A stretch of DNA of 64,000 nucleotides from Syngnathus acus. Its lineage: Eukaryota; Chordata; Actinopteri; Syngnathiformes; Syngnathidae. Below the pieces are notes generated by a model that saw only the letters and a list, made by a program, of their open reading frames with translations, was not told where the DNA came from and did not search any database. Numbering within the stretch: the stretch's first letter is position 1; every line of letters begins with the position of its first letter. Location of the stretch: contig NC_051107.1 in assembly GCF_901709675.1 (NCBI RefSeq), forward strand, positions 6,264,001 to 6,328,000, read 5' to 3'. The position numbers and the translations under genes were made by a program. This document shows positions 23,748 through 41,264 of this stretch, piece after piece.

Positions 23748-24110
23748 CGGCGAGGCGGACCGTTCCCCGCTCCTGAAAGCAGACGACGAACTTGCCCAAA
23801 GTTACAAAAAATGCTAAAAGACAAAACATCTGAAAAAGTTCTTTTAAAACATTTTTGTTTGCCCGAACGACTTTTTTTTTTTTTTTTAAACTGGTCAATA
23901 CAATGAATGTGACGAAATGTGATCCATCGAGGTGGATTCATCAGTGAGTGATTATGAATATTGAAAACCAAAACAACTTTTTTACACGTTTTCTACTGAT
24001 CACTGCAATACGGAAGCGTCCCTTTTATCGAAACCATTTTTCACGCATTTCTCTTGTCGTGGTGCTTTTTGGAAACAGCAGAAGAGAGCGATGGACATGT
24101 CGGGACACAT

Positions 24111-24116
24111 TTTATT
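24111..24116 (-). other. Polyadenylation signal of gnptab
   Basis: TTTATT on the plus strand (AATAAA on the minus), about 590 bases past the gnptab stop. It places the gnptab 3' UTR tail-to-tail with chpt1 copy 2. The UTR includes a short (CA)n run at 24350-24366. Confidence 0.45.
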
Positions 24117-24701
24117 TCAGTTGGGAGAACCGTAGCAAGCGACTCGTAAAGGGCGGCGACATACAGTATAAAGCGCTCAGTCTCCATGGCAACGTCACAA
24201 TCTCAAAAATAAGTTAAGAGCCGATGTGTCTGAATTTCAGACATTAGAGCGAGTCTGCCGAGTCCCACGGGGACACACGCACGCGCGAGAAGGAAGCTGC
24301 CGCAACTGACAAACACACATTTAAGAAAGGCCCGTTGAGTCCTAAACGCCCACACACACACACACAATAGTAGACGACATCTTGACAAAACATTTGTAAA
24401 AGGAACAAAGAAGGCACTTGTAGGTCCCATATTGTCGAAGACATGATTGGAAATGGACGACTCCTTGTTTTACAATTTCATTAAAACGTACCGAGTAGCA
24501 AAATGTCCAACAGTTCCTGACGCAAAAGAATCCAGCGATTGGGGAACCCGTGTCAAATCGTCAGTCTGTGGTCGTTTTCACGGCCTCAAAAAAAAAAAAA
24601 AAAAAATTGAAATCGAGAGCCTCAGGAGTGCAAAATAGTGAAAGAAAAAAAAATCCAGATGGATCCTCAGAGTACGAAGACGCATCAGAGGACTTCCTGG
24701 T

Positions 24702-32098
<7,397 letters not shown>

Positions 32099-32528
32099 GG
32101 CTCTCCTGGGCCAACCATAGCGCCGCATTCATTCGACAATAGCGAGTCAAAACACCGAACTAAACACACGGGGAGAGAGCGGGATTAGTCAGCTGACCGT
32201 CGGCACACATGACAGCCATACGTGTTGTTACTTCTTCGTCGGCGACGGCGGCGGGGTTTCGGCAACTCCGCTTCCGCAGTTTGTCGCCCTCCAGCGGCGG
32301 GGAGTGGTTCACCCACCTGGCCTCCACCCGATCTGGCTTCAAGCGGCAACAATTATTTAGCAATTAAAAGTGCCATAACACATCTTCCAATGATCGGATA
32401 CCTATTAGTCAAAGTCAAAGTCTGCTTTATTGTCAATCTCTTCACATGCCAAGACACACAAAGAAATCGAAATGACGTTTCCACTATCCCACGGTGACAA
32501 GACATAGTACACGATATACATACAAGTA

Positions 32529-32668
32529 AACATCCATCCATCCATCCATCCATTTTCTGAACCGCTTAGTCCCCACGGGGGTCGCGGGAGTGCTGGAGCC
32601 TATCACAGCCGTCAACGGGCAGTAGGCGGGGGACACCCTGAACCGGTTGCCAGCCGATCGCAGGGCAC
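32529..32668 (+). mobile_element. Fragment of the 'catccatccattttctg' teleost repeat
   Basis: Begins with four CATC units and continues with 'ccccacgggggtcgcggg', 'ggagcctatc' and 'gccgatcgcagggcacac'. Closely similar to the first 140 bases of the complete element at 37442-37765. It is cut short where the LINE fragment begins. Confidence 0.75.
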
Positions 32669-33642
32669 ACAGGATCCTAACAGCCTGGAGTATGCTGTTG
32701 GTGAGTCTGGTGGTGCTGTTGGTGAGTCTGGTGGTGCGGGAGGGAGCGCAGGCTCCCAGAGGGCAGAAGATCGAACAAAGAGTGAGCGCGGTGACTCACA
32801 TCACTCACCTGGTCGCCTTGCGGGTGAAATGGGAGGTGTAAATGTCCTTCAAGGAGGGGAGTGAAGCACCAATAATCTTACCAGCCGTGTTCACTATGCG
32901 CAGGAGGGCCTTCATGTTGTAGTCAGTGCAGCTACCACCCCAAACAGCAATACAACTGGAGAGGACGCTCTCAACGGTGCCACGGTAGAATGTGCTCATG
33001 ACGGCCGGAGGAGCACTTGCTCGCCTGAGTTTCCGCAGGAAGTACAGGCGGCGCTGGGCCTTCTTCGCCAGTGATGCGGTGTTGGTGGACCAGGAGAGAT
33101 CCTCACTGATGTGCACCCCCAGGAACCTGGCGCTGCTCACTCTCTCCACCACAGCACCGTCGATGGTCAGCGGCAGGTGTTGGGCGTGACCCTTCCGGAA
33201 GTCAACAACAATCTCCTTGGTCTTGTTGACGTTCAGCAGGTGGTTGTTGTCCCTGCAGCACGTGGTCAGAAGGTCAACCTCCAACCTGCATTGAGTCTCG
33301 TCGACCCACCAGAGTCGTGTGGTCAGCAAATTTCACTATGCGGTTATCGCTGTAGGTTGCAGCGCAGTCATGCGTCAGCAGGGTGAAGAGCAGCGGACTG
33401 AGCACACAGCCTTGGGGGGCCCGCGTGCTCAGCGTGATGCTGCTGGCGGGCGGAGATTTTGTCGCCAACACGTACCACCTGAGTGAGGCCTCTGACAGAG
33501 GAAGTCTAGTAGCCAGTTGCAGAGGTAGGTACTGAGGCCCAGCTTGGCGAGTTTGCAGATGAGTCGGTGTGGCACAATGGTGTTGAAGGCAGAACTGAAG
33601 TCCACAAACAGCAATCTCACATACGAGTCCCTTCTCTCCAGG
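32669..33642 (-). mobile_element. CR1/Rex1-like LINE fragment, reverse transcriptase, decayed
   Basis: On the minus strand, broken frames encode reverse transcriptase blocks in order: [13 protein letters not shown] near 33620-33580, APQGCVLSPLLF near 33430-33390, and FADHTTLVG near 33345-33315, where the usual catalytic FADD is FADH. A thumb/C-terminal region (GVHISEDLSWSTNT, RLYFLRKLRRA) follows down to 32805. The frame changes at least twice, so it is dead. No endonuclease part is visible; it is truncated at its 5' end. Confidence 0.85.
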
Positions 33643-34829
33643 TATTAGTGGACATTATGAATAGAATTGTTCGAAAACAATAACAGATGGAAAGCATGGC
33701 ATTATACTATTCACACCACTCAAACACATTAAAAAAAAAGTCAAGTGTTTTTATTTTTGCTTCCATTTCACATTTGTCACAAACATTGTTTCATGTTGTC
33801 ACTCTGTTTGAATCGAATTTAAGACTAAATTGAAAACTTTGGTATTAGATTGAAGCCTCACTAGTGCCAGTGCTGCCCTGCCAGAGACAGCGTAAACCAC
33901 AGGCGGTTTGACAGGGTGGCAGCCGCTGCTCACCCCACCCCTTTTCTTGAATAAATGATTACGTCTTACTCAACGAGCAAGTTAAAAAAAAAAAAAAAAG
34001 TCAGGTGCATTTTGACTTGAGCATCCCACGCCGACAGGAGATAGTAAGGTAAGCTCTAAGACATCGATCTATCTTGTTAAAGATGTTCAAGTGGTTCGTC
34101 AAGCGTGGCAACGATCTGCAAAGTAGTTGTTGTCGATGTCGAAAGAGGTGCTAATGTCATCTATTTTACATCGAGGCTCGCTGTCCGGCTATACTCGATG
34201 ATATTTGGAAAAGAATACGTCAACAATCATTTCTTCACATTTCTGCATTTTAGTCTTGTATTTCATATGATCCATAAGTGCCTGACCCAGCCAATCAGAG
34301 ATGCTTTACGAAGGCAATCACTGTCTTGACCAATGAAAGCGGTGGTATTGCGCAATACTAACAAAATACAAAAGAATACAAGACATTAAAAACAAAGGAA
34401 ATGTTAACGGGCGACAAAGAATCTTGAACGCACTTCGCAAAATGGCTTTTGTGCGCGTACAAACGGAAGACACTATGCGACAATATGTCATTTTGATGAC
34501 TGTTCTCGTCGTACCAGTCGGTTTCCATCGTACTTGCCTTGCAAGATTCACAGCACGTTTTGCAGGTGGAAAAACAGATTGGTGCCAAGAGGGAAAACAC
34601 ACTTGCAAGTCACGTTGGTACGTTTTATTATACAGTCAGTGTCCATGATCCCAACATCAAGCCTAAGTGCAGTGCGAAAAAAGCCCTTCAAATGTTTCAA
34701 AACGGTCTCAATCTTGACGTAACAAAATATGCCCACAGAGTGAAGCAGCAAAAAAAATGATTTGATCATTTCGATGTCGTGAAGTGTGTGTTTCAATATG
34801 TGTGTCAGGCACTTTTGGCAGGCATCACA
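33643..34829. promoter_or_regulatory. Upstream region of gnptab-like copy A with two CCAAT boxes
   Basis: No gene seen. From about 33995 the sequence matches the region upstream of copy B (about 40135-41264), with differences near 34230-34260. CCAAT boxes at 34291-34295 (CCAATCAG) and 34330-34334 sit about 500 bases before the ATG and are kept in copy B. Short poly-A runs are present. Promoter role is inferred. Confidence 0.4.
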
Positions 34830-37800
34830 ATGGCGCTCAGGCCATTTCGGAGGCTGTCGTACATCTGTTTCGGTCGGCGATGCAGAATTTTGGTCTGCTG
34901 CGCCTTCTTTGTTATTCTTGGGATGCTGAGCTTTCAACAGAAAGGAGGGGTGAGTCCACTCTGGTTTATCCAAAATGTTGGAATGTGATTTGAATAGGAA
35001 GGACTAAATTGACTTGTTTTTATTTTATTTATATGTTATTCAATTTTTATTATTTACCTTTATTGTATTCATTTATGATGATTATTGTGATTATTATTAT
35101 TGATTATTTGTTATGGTTGACTTTGGAAGGAAACTGAAACCCTTTTCCAAGAGTTATCTGTGAGGCGCCAAAGCGAAACAAAAGGAGAGGTGAGTCGACT
35201 CTGGTTTATCTGTCAGGAACGGAGTGTCGATGGAGCGAGGACGACCAAATGCAGCTTGGACCAGGGTTTATTGCAGGAACCAAAAGACAGACCCAGCAAA
35301 CTGACGTGACTAAACAACATAACCAAAAGGACTGATCGCCAAAACGTGAAACAAAAGACAGGAACCAAACAAACCGAGTGACAGTGAGCCATGCATTGTC
35401 CACGTCTCAGGCAATGCTCCGACGGCGAGTGACACGCAAACAGAACTTAGATACGACACAGGTACCGAGAGGCAAGTGCGTGTGGTTACACTAATCAAGG
35501 GCACACAGGAAGGGAGGGGCGAGCACACGGACACAGAAACGATGACATCACAAAACATGACATTATCTATCCAAAACGTCTGAATGTGATTTTAACATAC
35601 ACAATGCTCTCGATTGTTCAATCCATGTATACATCAAATTATCTATTCATTATGATGATTGGTTTTATCGTATTTCTTTTGGATTTGGATTGTATTTATT
35701 TATGATGATGATTATTATCTGTTATGAGTTATTGCGGAAGGACTCTGGCACCGTCATTGGTGAAGCGCCAAAGCGAAACGCGTCGCAAGTCACACGGGTA
35801 CGTTCCGAGACTTTAAACCCAAGATGAGCCCACGCACGAACGTCATCACAATGTTAATCAACTACTCTCATGTATGCAGTCCGTACCACGGCAGAATCCG
35901 GACAGGTCTTACCAGTTAAATGTTGTTACCGAAGAAAACAAGAAGGTGTCCCACCGGTTGACTGACATTTTGGAAGAACACAAAACGGTGGGACCATGTC
36001 CAACATTCCACAGCAGGTGAAGAAACAACATCAACAACCGTCTCAGCGATGACAAGGTTGCGCTAACACCTATGACATCGTCTCCATTTCTTCAGAGAAT
36101 GTACCCCCATTCCCATCGATCTGGTTTACACCTGGGTCAATGGCTCAGACCAAACCCTACTGAGGAACCTGAGGGTGGCCAAAGAGCAACTGGATGTAGA
36201 GCAAGGACTTCTGAGGTGAGGCAAACCAAGTTGACCGACCAGATGGGAAGTGTGTCTGAAAAACTCTCCATTCCAGTGCCAAGCCGCAATGCCCGCTGTC
36301 CAAATGCGTGGTGGCACCCATGGTGGTGTTTGATCCTGGTCTACTGGCAAACACCACCTCTGAAGACCTATCCATGGCTTTGCCCTCCTTCTCCACTGCC
36401 AAGGCGGTGCTGCAGCTCACCAAACCCCAGCAACCCTCCCACAGAGTCACCGTGGTCGTCTTCCATTCGCAAGCTGACGGTAAAGCGACGCCGTCGACTT
36501 CTATCACCCCGACCAGTCACGGAACTTGATGGTTTGTCTTCTAGCTGAAAAGGCCTTGACGGAAACGCTCCGACACAAGACATTATCCATCTACAAAAGC
36601 TACCTGGTGAATTTGGATTCTCAGCCATCTTATTTTGCGTCTGGGCGTGATGTCACCGCATCACTCTGTCCTGTTTTCCAGACCACGGACCAAGCGGCTC
36701 CGGGTCTAGTCCAAATGGAGACCCTGGCCTACCTCCACGGCTTCCCAAACTCCTACAAGGTGTCAGAGGAACTGCGAGGCAAATTGCCGCCGGCCATAAC
36801 GGAAAAGATTACAGCGGTAAAGCTATTTTTGTTCCCTTTCTCATTTTCCCCCGAAGACGAGATATGAAGAATAGATCAATGTGTTCGTTCCTCAGTTTGA
36901 GTTGTACCCGGAGGCCAGCCTCGCTCTGCTCTTCTTCAGAACTCCACAAGACTTGACTGATCTCCAAAAGGCTAAAAATCAAGTGAAAGTGGATGAAAAG
37001 CAAGTGACCATCAGTCCTGTTCACTTCTTCTGGAACATGAGCGCCATCCAACAGGTTGAACGTTGTCAATTCGCATGATGCGACGTGATTCCCTCTCTGA
37101 TCATGTCAAATATATATATATATATATCTATCTCTCTTTTTTTTCCAGTCTGTCCCTGCCAAAAAAGAGACCAGGGATTCTCTGACGCCTAACCGTTTCC
37201 AGGACAACGGCGCACTCATGTATTCCTTACGCTCTTTGGAGAAACACGCTCCGTGGGTGCGTCACGTCTTCATCGTCACCAACGGGCAGGTTCCCTCCTG
37301 GCTCAACCTTCAAAACCCCCGACTTTCAATTGTCACGCATCAGGTAAGATTGAATTGAATTTTTTCGTTCCGAAGATTCAAATATGACAAAAAATACAGA
37401 GCTTCCTGTTTGTTTTCAGACAAAGTTCTTGCATAAAACACATCCATCCATTTTCTGTACCACTTTATCCCCACGGGGGTCGCGGGCTTTGCCGGAGCCT
37501 ATCCCAGCTGTCATCGGGCAGTAGGCGGGGGAAACCCTGAACTGGTTGCCAGCCAATCGCAGGGCACACAGAGACAAAGAACCATCCGCACACGCACTCA
37601 CACCTAGGGGCAATTCGGAGCGCTCAATCGGCCTACCAAGCATGTTTTTTGGGGATGTGGGAGGAAACCGGAGTGCCCGGAGAAAACCCACGCGGACACG
37701 GGGAGAACATGCAAACTCCACACAGGGAGGGCTGGAGGTGGAATCGAACCCGCACCCTCCTTACCGCATAAAACACAGAGAGAGAAAGAAAAAAAAAATC

Positions 37801-39562
37801 GATTGACTGAAATGCCTAAAGAGGATATATATATTTGTTGTGAATGACAGGAAATCTTCCTGAACACGAGCCATCTCCCAAGCTTCAACTCCCGCGCCAT
37901 CGAAAGCCACATTCACCGCATCCCGGGAATCTCGCAGAGGTTTCTTTACCTCAACAATGACATGATGTTTGGCAAAGACGTCTTTCTGGACGACTTCTAC
38001 ACCCCGAGGGACGGCCAGAAAGTAAGTAATCCACGTTCCGAATGATTGAATGATGGATTGATTGATTGATCATTTCTTCCATGGAGGTCTATCTCGCCTG
38101 GCCTGTAGGCCTTTGTTCAAAACAGTGTCCATCAAGCTTGATCAACAACGGGCAGTGCAACGAAGCGTGCAACAATGCCAAATGCCAATGGGACGGAGGA
38201 GACTGCAAAGGTAGCGACCGCAACACTTGCGCAATCGGAATAATCCGCCTTGAAATACACTCTACGTGATGTTTGAAGGACGAAAACGCAGGTCTCTAAG
38301 CAGCACTGGTGATGGACAGAAGTCAAGCTTCTTCTCAGATCCTCAAACCCAAAGCGACCAGCTTGGAGAAGAAAAAGAAATGGACACAAAAGATTGGAAC
38401 ACTCCATTGGGCAAGAAGCTCCAAGAGTTTTTCCCTTCTCACAAGACATTCCTTCAAGAACTACTTGAGGACCGTGGTCTCCAAAACGCTCTGAGCTACG
38501 AGACCAATGGCGCGATGACCGGCCGAAAGCTACGAGATACTTTTGCCGCCACGCTGAAACACGTCGACAGGCTATACAACTTAAAGTTTGGCGGCATGAA
38601 ACGAAAAGTCATCTCGCACGCTCCTTACATGATTGACAAGCTTGTCATGCAGGAGCTGCAGGACACGTGAGTGCTGACCACTTCCGAGTTCCGGGCCTTC
38701 TGACTGCTGAATCTACCACGTTCCTATTCCCGCAGATTCCCAGGAGAATTTCAAAAGACCTCGAGTCATCATTTGCGCCATCGGGACGACATGCAGTATG
38801 CGTTTGCCTACTTTTATTTCCTGATGAGCGTCAAGCGGCCGGTTAACATCGCCGAGATGTTCGACACCATCGACAAAGACCGTTCTGGCGTTCTGTCCGC
38901 TGGAGAGGTTCAAGATTTGGTCATGAAAATCCACAAGCAGCCCAAACCCGAGGTGGTTTGTTGATTGAGCTATCGCCGGACCAAACGTTATTTTGATCAA
39001 ACGAGACATCCGATATTCTGTGGTTCATTTTAGGACTTTACAAGATTGAATGCTCAGTTGCGCAACTGCACAAAAAACCGTCGGGTCACCAAAGAAGTCG
39101 TGATGAACTGCAAGCCCGTCACAGATGGCATTCGCAGTGCCGTTACAGACCAGAAGAAATATAGGTGAGTGCTCCTCTGATGCAGAAACAGAAGCTCCAT
39201 CGAGGCTTCTGCTGACACGTCAACTTGCCGACAGATATCAGGTCATGGGGCAAGGGGAGGTCCATTTCAAGATGCTTCGTAATAACCCGGCGGAGGCCGA
39301 TCGCATTTTCAATGACCTCCAGAGAAATCCAAGGTGAGAAGAACCAACCATAAAGCACTTCTGGTCTTGGCCTTTGAATGGCTTCTGCACTTCTTCCAAC
39401 AGGAAGTTCATCTGCATCAATGATGACCTTGACCACACCCAAAGCATAGCTATGGAAGTGCAGAAGAAGTTGGCCCAATTTTACCAATCCAAGTTCCCGC
39501 AACCATCTGAGTTTGAGCTTCAAAATTCCAACAGGTCTCCTGCACACGAGGACCAGCTTTGA
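34830..39562 (+). CDS. Compact GNPTAB-like phosphotransferase, copy A
   Basis: Exons: 34830-34949, 35130-35189, 35741-35797, 35880-36016, 36096-36215, 36277-36479, 36545-36606, 36682-36816, 36896-37054, 37149-37343, 37851-38021, 38087-38210, 38279-38666, 38736-38952, 39034-39164, 39235-39333, 39403-39562 (TGA); 845 aa, all phases consistent. Order: N-terminal anchor ([15 protein letters not shown]), block 1 ([13 protein letters not shown]), block 2 ([19 protein letters not shown]), one six-Cys LNR (~484-513), RKLR|D (597-600), block 3 ([14 protein letters not shown]), EF-hand (690-701, [12 protein letters not shown]), block 4 ([12 protein letters not shown]). Compared with gnptab it lacks LNR2, the DMAP1-binding spacer and the C-terminal anchor; exons 13/14 and 16/17 equivalents are fused. 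Residue 452 is Asn where gnptab and copy B have Asp (LNDD motif). Presumably a Golgi type II protein; the substrate is unknown. It may be annotated elsewhere as 'GNPTAB-like'. Confidence 0.9.
35211..35562 (-). mobile_element. Solo-LTR-like insertion in copy A intron 2
   Basis: 352 bases beginning TGTCA and ending TGACA, flanked by the 5-base direct repeat TTATC (35206-35210 and 35563-35567). Copy B has one TTATC at this site and no insert. On the minus strand it carries AATAAA near its end, as LTRs do. No coding part remains. A non-autonomous DNA element is the alternative. Confidence 0.65.
37442..37765 (+). mobile_element. 'catccatccattttctg' repeat inserted in copy A intron 10
   Basis: 324-base element flanked by perfect 11-base direct repeats GCATAAAACAC (37431-37441 and 37766-37776). 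The matching intron of copy B has this sequence once and no insert. It is a complete member of a family very abundant in percomorph genomes. The long target-site duplication suggests retroposition. Confidence 0.85.
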
Positions 39563-39662
39563 TAGGAGCCGTCATCAAATGCGGCCAATTCGGAAAACAG
39601 GTGGCGCTAGCCTCTTTTTCATTCCCGTCAAGTCCTTTTGTGAAGTCTATTTTACAATTAAG

Positions 39663-39668
39663 AATAAA
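39663..39668 (+). other. Polyadenylation signal of gnptab-like copy A
   Basis: AATAAA 101 bases after the stop codon; copy B has the same signal at the matching place. Confidence 0.6.
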
Positions 39669-39977
39669 TGGCAGGATGTAGCTGTCTTTTTAAACGAGAC
39701 TGCTTTTGTCATCTTTCCCCTCATCTTGAAACAATTGGTGCCGTTCATCTGAATCACGATCACTTTTAGATCCAAACATTTTGGCACATTTCATGTTAAG
39801 GCACAGACAGCAAGTGATATTGCACCGCACGCGCACGCACACGCACACGCAAGTCATCACGTCGCGAGTGATGCAGAAGATGGAGGAGGACCATGACGAA
39901 GCGGAGGCATGTTTGAGGAAGACAGTCAGTCACGTGACTAACGCTTTTGAAAAATGACACTTGCTCCCACCTCTCCG

Positions 39978-39994
39978 CGACGTGGACGTGTTGT
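39978..39994 (+). pseudogene. 17-base scrap of dram1 exon 1
   Basis: Identical to bases 45871-45887 inside the first dram1 exon and located after the same 3' flank of the gnptab-like gene ('cacctctccg'). The preceding part of the dram1 exon and its upstream region are deleted here. It marks the right edge of the duplicated unit. Confidence 0.75.
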
Positions 39995-40111
39995 AGAGTC
40001 CATAACGGTGGGACAGACAGGTGTACGTCTGCCGCTGAAGAAGCTTCAGCACCGAGTTGACGACTCCCATGGCTCTCCTGGGCCAACCATAGCGCCGCAT
40101 TCATTCGACAA
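39995..40111 (-). pseudogene. Relic of gnptab exon 1 and 5' UTR
   Basis: Nearly identical to 32022-32138 of the intact gene: the minus-strand ATG (40070-40068), the [16 protein letters not shown] codons and the 5' UTR with 'gcgccgcattcattcgaca' are all present. The exon breaks off mid-codon at the junction with the dram1 scrap and has no splice donor, so it cannot be expressed as gnptab. Confidence 0.88.
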
Positions 40112-41264
40112 ACTTGACTTAACTTTTGACAAGTTAAGTCAGGTGCATTTTGACTTGAGCATCCCACGCGGACAGGAGATAGTGAGGTAAGCTCTAAGAC
40201 ATTGATCTATCTTGTTACAGATGTTCAAGTGGTTCGTCAAGCGTGGCAACGATCTGCAAAGTAGTCGTTGTCGAAAGAGGTGCTAACGTCATCTATTTTA
40301 CATCGAGGCTCGCTGTCCGGCTATACTTGATGATATTTGGAAAAGAAACGTCAACAATCATTTCTTCCAAAGGATCGCACAGAGTTTGTAAAAAGAGGTG
40401 AGGCTCATGCTTTCTCATGCTCTCCCTCTGTCTCCACACACCGGTAGCCATAATAAGTTGAGAAGAAAAAACACCCCACCAAGAACATGTTTGGAGAATT
40501 GACAGATCATCTTTAAGTTTGAAAAGTCAACCATCAGCTGTCGAGTCCATCCGCCAGTAGCGTGATAGACTGAGGGAGGATGCTCCAGTTCTCCTGTCTT
40601 CTCTTGCGTCAATTCCAAGCGACGACTCACACTTTATGAAAAATTGGAAAATGAAATCAAACTTTCGGAACATTTTGGCATTTTAGTCTTGTATTTCATA
40701 TGCTACATAAGTGCCTGACCCAGCCAATCAGAGATGCTTTACTAAGGCAATCACTGTCTTGACCAATGAAAGCGGTGTTATTGCGCAATACTAACAAAAT
40801 ACAAAAGAATAAAAGACAGTAAAGACAAAGGAAATGTTAACGAGCGACAAAGAATCTTGAACGCACTTCGCAAAATGGCTTTTGTGCGCGTACACACGGA
40901 AGACAATACGCGACAATATGTCATTTTGATGACTGTTCTCGTCGTACCGGTCGGTTTCCATCGTACTTGCCTTGCAAGATTCCCAGCATGTTTTGCACGT
41001 GTAAAAACAGATTGGTGCCAAGAGGGAAAACACACTTGCAAGTCACGTTGGTACGTTTTATTATACAGTCAGTGTGCATGATCCCAACATGAAGCCTAAG
41101 TGCAGTGTGAAAAAAGCCCTTCAAATGTTTCAAAACGGTCTCAATCTTGACGTAACAAAATATGCCCACAGAGTGAAGCAGCAAAAAAAATGATTTGATC
41201 ATTTCGATGTCGTGAAGTGTGTGTTTCAATGTGTGTGGGTCAGGAACTTTTGGCAGGCATCACA
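40112..41264. promoter_or_regulatory. Upstream region of gnptab-like copy B
   Basis: No gene. CCAAT boxes at 40724-40728 and 40763-40767 match those of copy A. Compared with unit A, the LINE-bearing 1.8 kb is absent and a segment near 40365-40680 is unlike the corresponding place, so the upstream sequences of the two copies differ in part. Confidence 0.4.

Larger units (their letters stand above)
21601..24105 (+). repeat. Tandem duplication unit 2 (mybpc1 exon relic + chpt1 copy 2)
   Basis: Second, shorter copy of unit 1, abutting it. It has lost most of the mybpc1 3' UTR and the region upstream of chpt1 (the equivalent of about 17280-18120), one chpt1 intron and much of intron 1, and has gained a GACTCGAGTC repeat. 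Confidence 0.85.
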
